Assembly (NCBI GenBank): GCA_033964015.1
Contig: CM066918.1
Span: 29,099,387-29,163,386 of the forward strand
Length of the DNA stretch: 64,000 bases
Reading direction: 5' to 3'
Source of the DNA: Scolanthus callimorphus
Taxonomy: Eukaryota > Cnidaria > Anthozoa > Actiniaria > Edwardsiidae
Made by a program: the position numbers and the translations under genes. The first letter of the stretch is position 1, and each line of letters opens with the position of its first letter. The notes below the pieces were generated by a model that ran no database searches, was not told the origin of the DNA, and saw only the letters and a list, made by a program, of their open reading frames with translations. Shown one piece after another: positions 14,001 to 22,070 of this stretch.

Positions 14001-14085
14001 AACAGACGAAGACAAAGCCCACCAGAAGGGCAATAATTATTGCAAAAAGAGGTAAACAAAGCAGTTCGAACCCGGCAGCCGCCAT
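2089..14085 (-). CDS. ILVBL: ILVBL / HACL2-like ThDP-dependent 2-hydroxyacyl-CoA lyase, 19 exons
   Basis: Coding exons in transcript order (plus coordinates): 13966-14085, 13279-13332, 12956-13060, 12783-12861, 12488-12579, 12273-12349, 11501-11562, 11051-11124, 10475-10512, 9971-10071, 9162-9271, 8799-8922, 8195-8289, 8067-8106, 7623-7737, 6919-7056, 5746-5920, 5313-5411, 2089-2274. All junctions are GT-AG and phases chain without error to 1884 nt, 627 aa, close to the vertebrate length. An N-terminal membrane anchor lies at about residues 10-29. The catalytic Glu of ThDP enzymes ends exon 3 (DTRHE, E93). The ThDP/Mg motif is GDG 515-517 with N542. [20 protein letters not shown] and [13 protein letters not shown] are family signatures, and the C-terminus is FREGSISV. 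The known family member is an ER membrane enzyme that cleaves 2-hydroxy fatty acyl-CoAs. It shares a promoter region with the gene at 14462. Intron 18 hosts an antisense gene, and several introns carry MITEs. Confidence 0.95.
2690..3290. repeat. About 120-bp satellite, ~5 units, with E-box and CRE palindrome
   Basis: Each unit holds CTCAGACAACCAAACTTGGG, then GCAACTGCATGGTCACGTGG, then TGACGTCATCGATGACGTCA (perfect 20-bp palindrome at 2923-2942 and 3050-3069; mutated in the outer units), then an A-rich stretch ending ATATATCTCGG. It lies inside ILVBL intron 18, about 550 bp upstream of the nested gene. A related array is at 42890-43125. Confidence 0.85.
3451..3650. mobile_element. Foldback element (two adjacent hairpins)
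   Basis: Arms of about 45 bp around GAGCGAAAACCGG and its complement CCGGTTTTCGCTC pair across a short GGGAAGGGAG loop (about 3527-3636). A second inverted pair, CCTCCCCCAGGGTTTTCT against AGAAGACCCTGGGGACGG, flanks it on the left. No coding sequence. Confidence 0.7.
3845..4537 (+). CDS. Intronless sulfotransferase-like P-loop protein with C-terminal anchor
   Basis: 230 aa from ATG 3845. The frame opens upstream, but the upstream codons lack ATG and 3845 has A at -3. Near the N-terminus, [14 protein letters not shown] is the phosphate-binding loop of the Sulfotransfer_4-type family. Further on, [12 protein letters not shown] fits the strand and arginine that bind the 3'-phosphate in sulfotransferases, and [20 protein letters not shown] resembles the C-terminal helix region. 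A hydrophobic tail ([20 protein letters not shown]) suggests a tail anchor. A poly(A) signal AATAAA is at 4638-4643. The gene lies wholly inside ILVBL intron 18 on the other strand and has no introns, which suggests retroposition or an ancestral single-exon family. Substrate is unknown; transfer of sulfate is inferred from family only. Confidence 0.85.
   Translation: MKVICAGLSKTGTKSLVAALRHLGYIVHDVGEQWFYHTQEYIDAYQGKVPDYKRMYENVDAIADDSAYFFYQDIFKAFPKAKVVLSIRDSEEVWKKSVKNSFDIIFSVLDQWSLRILQRFTPTGRKWNKLLDLGFERFYTLDYKTHNDEVAATIPREQLLIFNCKQGWDPLCKFLDKEVPDMPFPRTNVKSDIIPDYIHNADIVRRIKYEFFAMLALLVLVLGVVLTMVW
5446..5575. mobile_element. Palindromic repeat, ATCGTATGATATC family, copy 1
   Basis: GAATCGTATGATATCTC (5446-5462) pairs with GAGATATCATACGATTC (5484-5500). 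It is followed by TTCAGTCGGTAGATTCCGCC, the start of a second stem that is complete in the copies at 36544-36930. It sits in ILVBL intron 17, 35 bp from the exon 18 acceptor. Confidence 0.7.
6043..6179. mobile_element. MITE family 1, copy 2, with 7-bp target duplication
   Basis: Ends GGGCTCTTTCTTGGTGTTGC and the inverse of the same. The target duplication TAAAATT is at 6036-6042 and 6180-6186. The interior is the reverse complement of copy 1 at 486-619. It lies in ILVBL intron 16. Confidence 0.88.
6240..6537. mobile_element. MITE with AGGCCCGTTCACAC termini (Harbinger-like?)
   Basis: The terminal inverted repeats AGGCCCGTTCACACGGCGCG and ATCGCGCCGTGTGAATGGGC pair with few mismatches. The interior consists of many degenerate GCGATTT/AAATCGC hairpin modules. 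Flanking triplets are ATA and TTA, compatible with a decayed 3-bp TWA duplication typical of PIF/Harbinger. A rearranged relative is at 48207-48505. Confidence 0.75.
7368..7600. mobile_element. Retroposed insertion with 23-bp target duplication
   Basis: A perfect 23-bp direct repeat containing TTCAAGTGAATGAGTTGCAT occurs at 7368-7390 and 7578-7600. The 187 bp between end in the simple tail ATGATGATGAT. Long target duplication plus simple-repeat tail is the signature of target-primed reverse transcription (LINE 3' end or SINE). The insert has no obvious coding content. It lies in ILVBL intron 15, about 20 bp past the exon 15 donor. Confidence 0.7.
8570..8750. mobile_element. Possible palindromic MITE remnant in ILVBL intron 12
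   Basis: TTGTCAGCAATTGTCTGGGA and the nearby inverse (ATTGCATCCCAGTCAAT, TGCTGACAA) pair imperfectly. The outer TGGTTTTCATATGT and ACATGTGAAAACCA also pair. It is too degenerate for sure classification. Confidence 0.4.
10670..10862. mobile_element. MITE with ~60-bp TIRs (CCCTGAAGCTTGACG)
   Basis: The left arm CCCTGAAGCTTGACGATGTT continues to ACGTTTTGTCGA, and the right arm is its complement, ending CGTCAAGCTTAAGGG. There are about six mismatches in 60 bp. Element length is 193 bp. It lies in ILVBL intron 8. No clear target duplication. Confidence 0.85.
11737..11986. mobile_element. Dispersed repeat family 2 (ACTGTATTTG core), copy 1
   Basis: Runs from CAGGGGCAGATTTAGGGGG to CTGGATCCGCCCCTG. 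The core CCCATACATTTACTGTATTT and the segment ATTTGAAAATTTTCGTCCCA are shared with copies at 48619-48776, 52583-52703 and (reverse) 60279-60430. It lies in ILVBL intron 6. Confidence 0.75.
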
Positions 14086-14461
14086 TACGAGGAGAAAGTC
14101 CAGCTGGGAGAGGAGGTCTGGGCATGAGTCTTTTCCGCTGACCAGGAATTTTTATTGAAGAATGTTTCAACCGGGAGGGGTGGTGACAATTATAGGAAAT
14201 AGCAGCAATGTTTGTATTAGGACCAAATTATATTTTTATTTGGATCTTTCTATTTTCTCAACAACAAAATAATCCAAACAAGACACGCAACTCTAAAGCA
14301 GAACTTCTTTCGACTTCTTTCCCCTTCCATACACTTCTTCCCTACCCCCCTCCCCAACGTCTCAGCGTTATCAAACCTAGTACTCAGTGCCACTCGTGTA
14401 ATAAAATTCCAACATGGCGGACGGCAGAGCGGTTTGAGAGAAAGGGCTGAAATTTGTGGAA
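14086..14461. promoter_or_regulatory. Shared head-to-head promoter interval ILVBL / C1orf131-like
   Basis: Only 376 bp separate the two divergent start codons, so both 5' UTRs and promoters must lie here. No canonical TATA position can be assigned. A 7-codon upstream ORF (ATG 14414, stop 14435-14437) precedes the plus-strand gene in the same frame as its start. Confidence 0.6.
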
Positions 14462-17400
14462 ATGAAGGAAGAAATAAGCGAGAATGATATCCGCGATGCA
14501 TTGATTCGGCAGTTGCATGAATCGGGTATGAAAATATTTCGATATATTCCCTAAAACATACTACTGCGATAGTTACTGTGTTGTGTTGTTTCTGTGTTGT
14601 GCTGTTTGTTGCGTTCAAAAATAATGTAGGCTTCCTATCTGTAAGGATTATTAGAATTTTTTGACTGAGTGCTTATATATTTCTTGGGACCATCATATAT
14701 TATATATTTATTTGTCCAGCCAAAAAAGAAAAGGTCAAAAGGAAAAGAAAAGTGTCAGAAATTAAGGTCAGTAAACTCATGGAATAATTTCTCACATGTT
14801 TTGTACAAGCAATAAGCTTACTTCGTTTTGTTTCCGTTTTAGTAGAAAACTTAGAAACCATTTAAATCAACGGAAGTAAGAAATCTTTGTCCAATTGATT
14901 TAGTGAGCTTTGTATCATGACACAGCGCCCAATAATTCACAGGCTGAATCTAGCAGTCAACTTACTTACTAAAGTAGAGTGTAGGAACAAGGCTGTAGCA
15001 AGCCTCCAAAAACTGGGGGGGCACGACATAAAAAAAACTCACGGCAGTTTTTAAGGAAAGTTTCAACCCGAAAATTTAGAGCCCAGCATGTTAAATTACC
15101 GCATGTTTGGGAGACCTTTGATATGCAGGGTGCAAATCTTAAATCCCCCCCCCCCCCCGCCCCAGTAAACGCTATGGTTCAGAGGAACCAGGGATGACAA
15201 CCCTTGGACTAAGGAAATAATGAAAATCTTGAGATTTTCTAGTGAAACACAAAGGTTATATACAAAAATTCCAAGAAAGAAAACTTAAAATTTGGCCAGG
15301 AGACAGGAGTGAAAAATCTTGAAACTCCCTGCAAATTGTGAGAGTTAGCATCACTGAGGAACTGCTATGCTGCTGGTATGCCACTAGAAGTGCATACCCA
15401 CAACAAGCATAGCTTAAAGTTGACCCATACACTAATGTTTAGGCTGGTGGCAGAGAGGATGCAAAGAAGGAAAAGAAACACAACAAAAGTCAAAAGCAAA
15501 CTACTGAGGTTAGCAATTTTCTTGGCCATTTAAAATACACTTTATTTATTTACCCATGGTAAAAATATCAGTGCAGTATAGTTACATAAGATATTATAAT
15601 AAATAATGAAACAGACACTGTTTTACATATTTGCAGACGTTTAGGATGGAAGACTGTTCAAGGAGTTTGTAACAGGTCATTCCATAATTTCACACTACTG
15701 CATGTAAATGATAAGCCAGTCATACCAAAACCACATACCAACTTTATGAAGCTTATGTCAGTTGAAAGATTTTATTTCAAACAAACAACAAACCATTCAA
15801 ACTGTGGATTGTAAAAAGTGCATTTCAGTTCTTTATATGTTATGTAGCTGAGCAATATTCTCAGACTCTTACGGGTAGAACATCTTTATAGTACAGCATC
15901 TTATTTTGCAGGTCATACTCCAAACAAGTAGTGATTTACAAAAGGGAGCCCCTCAACAACAGAGTAAGTTTTTCTAAAACCCATAATTAATTTGTAAAAT
16001 CTACCACATATAAGAACCCAGAATTTTAGTCTAAAACAGGTTCTTATTTGATTTTAAAATACAAGGAAACATGGGGTTCACATGGATAATTCTAGCCTAA
16101 CAGGTTCTTAAAATCTAAGTTCTTATATGCAGATTTTTACTGTCAGTAATGCTGTTGCCAGCTTATTTTTGAGAAGGGCATTTTTTAAAACATACAGAAA
16201 AACAATACAGATTGGAAAGTTGAGTTAGCTACTTGGGACAGTACCTGGATCATCTGTATTGATCATTTATCGTTCTTTGTTGTAGAGCAAAATGTCAATA
16301 GGCCCTTTAGACCTCCACCCAAAGTAATTGTTTTCAATGAACCTGGGAAAACAGATGGAAAGAAAACTCAGCATGACAGGTTTTCAAAGAAGCAGAAGTC
16401 AAATGATGAAGCATCTAGTGAGGATGATGACGATGAGTTTATTTCTCTAGCAAAGGAAGTACAAGATTTTGGTAAGAGACTTTTTAAGTTGATTTTTATA
16501 GCTACTGAAGAGGGCTAGTCGAGTTGAGCTTTCTTTACATTTTCTTTCTACTTTAGGGATGACTGGATTTAGTAAAAAAGAAAGGAGGAAATTTGAGCAA
16601 GAGAAAGCACAGTCTCTAGGAGCTAAGGTAGGGCAATAAATATTGTTATTATTATAACCCTGATTCTCTAGAATATGTTATATTATTGCGTTCATTTTAT
16701 TTTAATTTATTTTTACATTTTGAAAACTGTTAATTGCATTACCCATGATTTTGTTGTTGTTTACTCAAGGCACCCAAAGGTATGAAGATGCCCTACAAAA
16801 TCCTGTTGTCTGTAAATAAAGTTAAAAAGCAAAGGGAGAAGAAAAAGGAGGCTCTTGTGAGTAACAATTATAACAGTAGTACAGAGCATGCCATGCTATA
16901 TCATTCTCATCTATCACAGCTCCCCATACCAGCTTCTCACCTCACAGGGGAGATATTGGTAACAACTGACAAGCTGGGAAGTTCTTGTTACAAGAATGAT
17001 GCTACACAAAGCTGCAAATTACTGCCGGTCATTGGACATTGTCTGATCAAAATTTTTCAGATACCGTATTTCCAGCCAATTTTCCAGCAGATGCAACCAA
17101 TAAAAAGTTCAATCAATAAGAAAATTATTTCCAGGTCTGCTAAATAATAGAAGTCTAGTTGGAAAAAACAAAATCTAGTCATATGGCTGAGCTTATTATT
17201 TAATGTGAGTATATACAATGTTCTTCCAGGAACGTGCCATGGGAATGTCTGTAAAAAAGAAATCAGGAAAAAAGGAGGAGGATAAACCTGTCAAGTGAGT
17301 AGCTATTTTTTTTTCTTGCTGTGATATTTAGTTGATATTTAGTTCTCCTTTTGCAGCCATAGCTGTCTCTGTCATGCAAGGGCTTTGAGTACTGTACTTT

Positions 17401-17561
17401 AGATGCTGACTGGGGCTTCTTTTAAAATGTATTGCAGGGGTAGTGGATGGTGGGCAGACAACTCAAGCAAAGGATTTGACATGGCCTTAGGGAAATACAA
17501 AAAAGGTGTTCAACGAATCAGCAAGGATGACATCAAAAGAGTACGAGGTGCCAGAAGATGA
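14462..17561 (+). CDS. C1orf131: C1orf131-like DUF4602 protein, 9 exons
   Basis: Exons: 14462-14525, 14720-14766, 15443-15508, 15912-15963, 16286-16471, 16557-16627, 16770-16856, 17230-17294, 17438-17561. Phases chain to 762 nt, 253 aa. It is very rich in Lys and Glu (KKEKVKRKRK, KKKSGKKEED), with an acidic stretch SSEDDDDEF. The family core is EVQDFGMTGFSKKERRKFEQ plus KAQSLGAKAPKG, then the C-terminal block KYKKGVQRISKDDIKRVRG; these match the DUF4602 layout of human C1orf131, an SSU-processome component of the nucleolus. The role in 40S assembly is carried over from the family. The start at 14462 is preferred because the upstream in-frame ATG at 14414 is closed by a stop. Confidence 0.88.
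15986..16147. mobile_element. MITE with ACAGTAAAAA...ATATAAGAACC ends
   Basis: The left end (AATCTACCACATATAAGAAC) and the right end (GTTCTTATATGCAGATTTTT followed by ACTGTC) are inverted relatives. A related right end is at 47074-47100 in intron 1 of the second channel gene. It lies in intron 4 of the C1orf131-like gene. Confidence 0.65.
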
Positions 17562-17618
17562 CACTGACTGAAATAGCACACTGTAAATAACATTTTCTTT
17601 AAAGAACACTGACTATTT

Positions 17619-17809
17619 AACAAATAGATCTTGTTTTGCGTGCGTGTGTACTGTAATAGATATACAGATGACGTCACAGAATGTCATGAACAAAAAAGTA
17701 CACAACGAGACGCAGTTGAGTTGCGTGACTGTTGTTCATGACATTCTGTGACGTCTTCTGTGTATCTATTACAGTACATATGCACACAAAAACCAGATCT
17801 ATTTGTTTT
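17619..17809. mobile_element. Foldback MITE, ~75-bp arms
   Basis: The arms start AACAAATAGATCT and contain TGTACTGTAATAGAT, GACGTCACAGAATGTCATGA and their complements around a 30-bp centre. It begins about 60 bp after the C1orf131-like stop codon, so it probably lies in that gene's 3' UTR and would fold in the transcript. Confidence 0.88.
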
Positions 17810-17958
17810 ATACAACAACAAAAGTGATTTTTCTAAAGATGAATGAGCTCAAACAGTGCGCGCATTTCAAACTCGGTTTTGCTTGCATGCGCACACTATG
17901 ACGTCAATCGTGCGTGTGTACTCTAATAACACACGGCCTGTCAGCCAATCAGAGCGCA

Positions 17959-18307
17959 AAAAATGAAATCCAGTTTCACATTCTACACATCCGTATTAGT
18001 AAAACTGCAAAGTTTTGAAAGAATTACTTGAAAATTGGCTGAGATATGAATTTTCAAAAAATGTATTCTGGCTTACTTTTTACAAGGAAATGTATGGGCG
18101 AATATGCCAAGACGAGGCTGGACAGACATCGATGCCCGTCCAGCCTCGTTTCGATATATTTTCCCATACATTTTTTGTAAAAAAAAAAAATAAGCCATAA
18201 TACGAAGTTTTGAAAATTCATATCTCAGTCAGTATTCAAGCAATCTTCACCGAACTTTGCAATTTTACTAATACGGATGTGTAGAATTGAATACTGGATT
18301 TCATTTT
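17959..18307. mobile_element. Long foldback element, ~150-bp arms
   Basis: The left arm begins AAAATGAAATCCAGT and carries CTACACATCCGTATTAGTAA. The right arm is the complement and ends ACTGGATTTCATTTT. The centre is GACGAGGCTGGAC/GTCCAGCCTCGT. Small indels are seen between the arms. Confidence 0.88.
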
Positions 18308-19610
18308 CTGATAATTATTATATATCATTAATCAATATTGCGTGATAAAGGCCTATTGTTTGCTCACACACACACAAAAAAACACAAGAAACGAAATGGA
18401 ACAGTTGCAGTGGACTCTATTTCAATGAACCTCTTTTGGCCTGAACAATAGTTTAGTAGTCTCCCTCTACTTACTATGTGGTGCTTGTGGGATCGCACAG
18501 GACATAAAATTCACCCAAGTGCACTATACCTTAGGGGTGATTTTCGAGTCTGCTATCCTCGCATTTGTGGTGGTCTGGAAACAGAACACTATAACTTTTC
18601 ACTAATGTCAGATAGCAAGCTTTACTTGATACTTCCTGTCTAGTAAAATAACATTGAAGACTGAAAAATCATTTGCTTGCTTGCTTTATTTTAGGGTTAA
18701 ATTTTCCTTGGACCACGCCCAGTTTGCTTTCTCTTAGAGTTAGATTATTTTGGCAACCGCACCCATTTTGCTACCCCTTAGGGTTAACATTAAAATTTCT
18801 GACAACCGGTATTTTTTATGAGTATCCCCTCTCTCTCTCTCATTTAAACCACTCTAAACTCACTCTCTCTAATAAGAGTATTTAGATTTCCTTTCAACTT
18901 GTTACTTTCTTTGAATATCAACTTACAGTACAATGTTTTATAGATTCTATTAATACCGCCTACTCTCTGTATTAACCATTGTCCAGCATGGTGAAATTGC
19001 TCACAATGTCAATCGTTCAAGCTCTACTCCTGAGGGCTGTATCTAATGAACACGTGGAGCTGTAACATTACGACCGTTACTATGACAACGATCTGGACTA
19101 GCCCAAGTGCAACAGAGAAGAGCACAATTGACTTGGCTATGCTCGCGTAGATGTGAGCTTCTTTGCGCTCGCCCCTTTTCAATGCTTGGCGACTCTGGAA
19201 AAAAAGGGAAATAAACGTTTAGACGTAGCATCAAATACTCAATCGGAAAAAAGGAGCACTCGGGCTTTCTGTGGAATTAAAACACGGCCACAGGGAGCCC
19301 AATCAGACACAAACTCAAAAGCTCAGAGACGCATGTGGGGGAGGTTAGGATGTGCGGGACAGCAACCACAAAGGATTGTGCGATTGAAGAGATAGGTGAT
19401 GTGATAATATGGGAAAGATTGAAGGCCTCGTGAGTCGTGTGGCGTGTGTTTTCAGTACTCGCAAATGGTTCAGAAACCCTGTGGACAACCCTTAAGGTTT
19501 TGCGGGAGAGCGTATTTCTACTTATTGTCAGAGTTTTTTTATAAATAAAATGAATGATTGTTTTATTCTGTCTAAAAAGCACCGACACACAAGGTATAAA
19601 GTGCAAGGCT
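18308..19610. other. Spacer, no gene seen
   Basis: Contains a short CA tract (about 18366-18380) and CT-rich stretches. Open frames near 18673 and 19043-19395 have no recognisable domains, splice structure or compositional support. Confidence 0.45.
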
Positions 19611-19955
19611 TTTTTTTTCATGATTTATGTCAATATTAACAAATTTTACAATTTCTGATTTACAAACTACACTAGGATACAAATTTCACTAAAACGTTAC
19701 TAACAAGGTTAAGTGCAAAAAAGGTTCTACTCAGTTTTCAAGTATTGCTATAATGCAAGAAGGCTTTTTCTCTATATTTAGGTAGTTATCAATTTCTAAC
19801 TTCATTTTGACAAATTGGTAAAATTCTTCGGTGTGGATAGGTTTTTCTTCTAACTTTTGTCTAAAAATAAAATATTTTCCTAGTAAGGCTAAAAAGTGCA
19901 AGGCGCGGTGGCTTTTTTTTCTTTTTGGCGCCCGAGAACCATTTCTAAAGGACAT
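19611..19955 (-). pseudogene. Truncated LINE 3' end (Tx1/L1-like C-terminus)
   Basis: The minus-strand frame 19731-19955 contains HRALHFLALLGKYFIFRQKL and EEFYQFVKMKLEIDNYLN, typical of the extreme C-terminus of Tx1/L1-type LINE ORF2 proteins (I/LLLGKYFI followed by F..Y...K...E...). It ends in a stop and, after about 110 bp, an A-run (TGAAAAAAAAAG on the minus strand), as expected for a 5'-truncated copy. The upstream domains are missing. Confidence 0.5.
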
Positions 19956-20459
19956 TCAGCACATGGAAGAAGAGACGTGAGTGCATCATCGCAGTGTTTC
20001 ACAAAACTGTGTACCGCGAGTCGCTGCTCCCTGTGTTTTTGCTTCCGGATTCATTGAGCTTTTGGACAAAGCCGCCATTTTTGTTGACATCAAAAATGCG
20101 CCGGTGAAGCAGTGCATTTTGGGAAGGGCAAAATGGATCTCCTAATTAATACCTTCAATACCTCAATAGATTTCCAGAGGGCAACCATCCCGGTAGGCCA
20201 AAAACAAAAAACGGTAACGAGGATCGATGGGATTAGCAGGTCCGCTGGTTTGTTCTCTGCTGCAAATACAGTGAAGCGACGGGCATCACTTTCTCGCGCA
20301 TGCGATCTCGTCTTTGTCTCAGTTTCTTGCCCCGCTGTACTTGGCCCTGCTTGGTCAGTGGGCTCAGGATCAATGCCGACCACACAGCTAGGATCGGGTC
20401 CAGTAGCTGGTTCCTGCAGAAAGACTCTGTTAGTACAGCAAAATGGTTTGACTATGTAT

Positions 20460-20540
20460 GACTTTCTCATAGCTCAGTTGGTAGAACGCCACGCCAAGTG
20501 TATCGTGGAGGTCATATGGGTTCGATTCCCGTTGGAAGCC
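20460..20540 (+). tRNA. tRNA-like pseudogene / SINE head
   Basis: Pol III A box TAGCTCAGTTGG and B box GGTTCGATTCC are correctly ordered. The acceptor arms GACTTTC and GGAAGCC pair at 6 of 7. The T arm ATGGG-TTCGATT-CCCGT is good. The anticodon arm CCACG...CGTGG has a loop too long for a working tRNA, and the D stem is imperfect. Best read as a tRNA-derived SINE head or tRNA pseudogene. Confidence 0.5.
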
Positions 20541-20699
20541 TCAAATTCCTTTTTTCAGGTTATAGTATCGCTATAATAAAGAATCCGTGTCAGCTGGGAG
20601 TCAAGCAAAGTATCTGTTACGAAGCTAGTTTTAGGATTTTCATTGTAGACTCAAAACAAGAACATTTTAGAGTTAGTTGTGTAGCTCGCAAATGAGAAC

Positions 20700-22070
20700 G
20701 TTGAACATCGATCCCAGGGCCAAGACCCCACAAGCAGTTTATAGCTTTTAGAGCGCTTGTATAGATATCCGCAGAAAAAGGCATGCGTAGCCCGAAGGTA
20801 ATGGAGGGTATGACCTCAGTGAGAATTCTCCCTAAGGTGTTGGATAAGCTAGATTGGAAACAGTTCGCTGTCGCCGGGAAATCTACCATTCAAGCTATTG
20901 TTTACTTATTGCATATCGCCCTTGAAGCCCTTGACAAGGGCAATTGCTCTGTTAGGTTGTTTTTTACGGATTTCCGTAAGGGCTTCGATAATATAGACCA
21001 GTTAATTATGGTTTGCATGGTTGTTTAGTTAGATGGATTGCCGCCTTCCTGCATTCCAGGTCTCAATGCACGTCCTTGTCGGGCACATCATCATCAGTCC
21101 GCAACCTTAATGGAGGTATTCCTCAAGGAACCAAATTGGGGCCAATACTCTTCGCAATCATGGTGGATGTCAATCATCGTGGGGCCCAAGAGCCAAAATT
21201 GTTGACGATTTGACAGTTTTAGAGATCGTGCCGCGCAACTCTCCGTCAGTAATGAGATACATCGCTAATGATATCCAGCCTTTCGCTTCTCAGAACAACA
21301 TGCAGTTGAATCGAAGCAAATGTAAGCTAATGACAGTTAGCTTCCTTAAGTATGACAGCTGTGTGTGGCAGCCCATTTCTCTCAGTGGTACGGAAATTGA
21401 AGAAGTGGTGTCCTTTAAACTCCTTGGAGTTTATTTGTCGTCGGACTTAACTTGGTCCACACATTGTGAGTTCATACTTAAGAAAGCTAACAGGAGATTA
21501 TACGCGGTTAGGAAACTGAAGGCTAGCGGTGTGGCTGTCAAGGATATTGTAGCTGTCTATTGTTCCCTGGTGAGGTCTGTACTAGAGTATGGCTCCCGTA
21601 TGGCTGTGTGGTGTTTGCACACATGCCTCAATACCTCGCCAATGCATTGGAAAGAATTCAAAGGAGAGCGTTGGCTATAATTTTCCCTGGTTAGGTACGA
21701 GGATGCTTGTGCGCAAGCTAGTTTACTCACGCTTGAAGCTCGTCGCTTAGACGCTTGTCGTAGGTTCGTGGGCGCGCTCCAGCAGGAAGCCCTGTTGCGC
21801 AGCTTTTTAAACGCCAGCCCCGTATCTGACACCAGTACAATCTAAGGCACCCCCCTAAACACAAGCCCAAATTTAATACAGACCGATTTGGTCAGTTTTT
21901 CACTGTGCGATTTTCATAATTTATTCGTAATATAATCTCAAGAGAAAATGATATACTTATATCATTTTCTCTTGATAATCTATATGTTATGTAATATGAC
22001 TTGACCTGACCTGTAATTCAGCTGTTAAGCTGCAAGAGGTTGAAATAAACAGATCATTCATTCATTCAAA
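20700..22070 (+). pseudogene. Decayed CR1/L2-like LINE reverse transcriptase
   Basis: RT pieces appear in order over several frames: QFAVAGKSTIQAIVYLLH; RLFFTDFRKGFDNID (motif A Asp); GGIPQGTKLGPILFAIMVD (motif B); KIVDDLTVLEIVPR, about 21196 (motif C, DD kept); then FKLLGVYLSSDLTWSTH, a thumb signature. At least three frameshifts or stops break the ORF. The 3' end is AATAAACAGATC followed by ATTCATTCATTC, a simple tail typical of this clade. 5' truncated: no endonuclease domain. Confidence 0.85.

Noticed and set aside
20460..20540. Functional tRNA gene
   Set aside because: Anticodon loop is too long and the D stem is imperfect; kept only as tRNA-like.
20112..20576. 154-codon plus-strand ORF
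   Set aside because: It runs through the tRNA-like element and has no domain or splice support.
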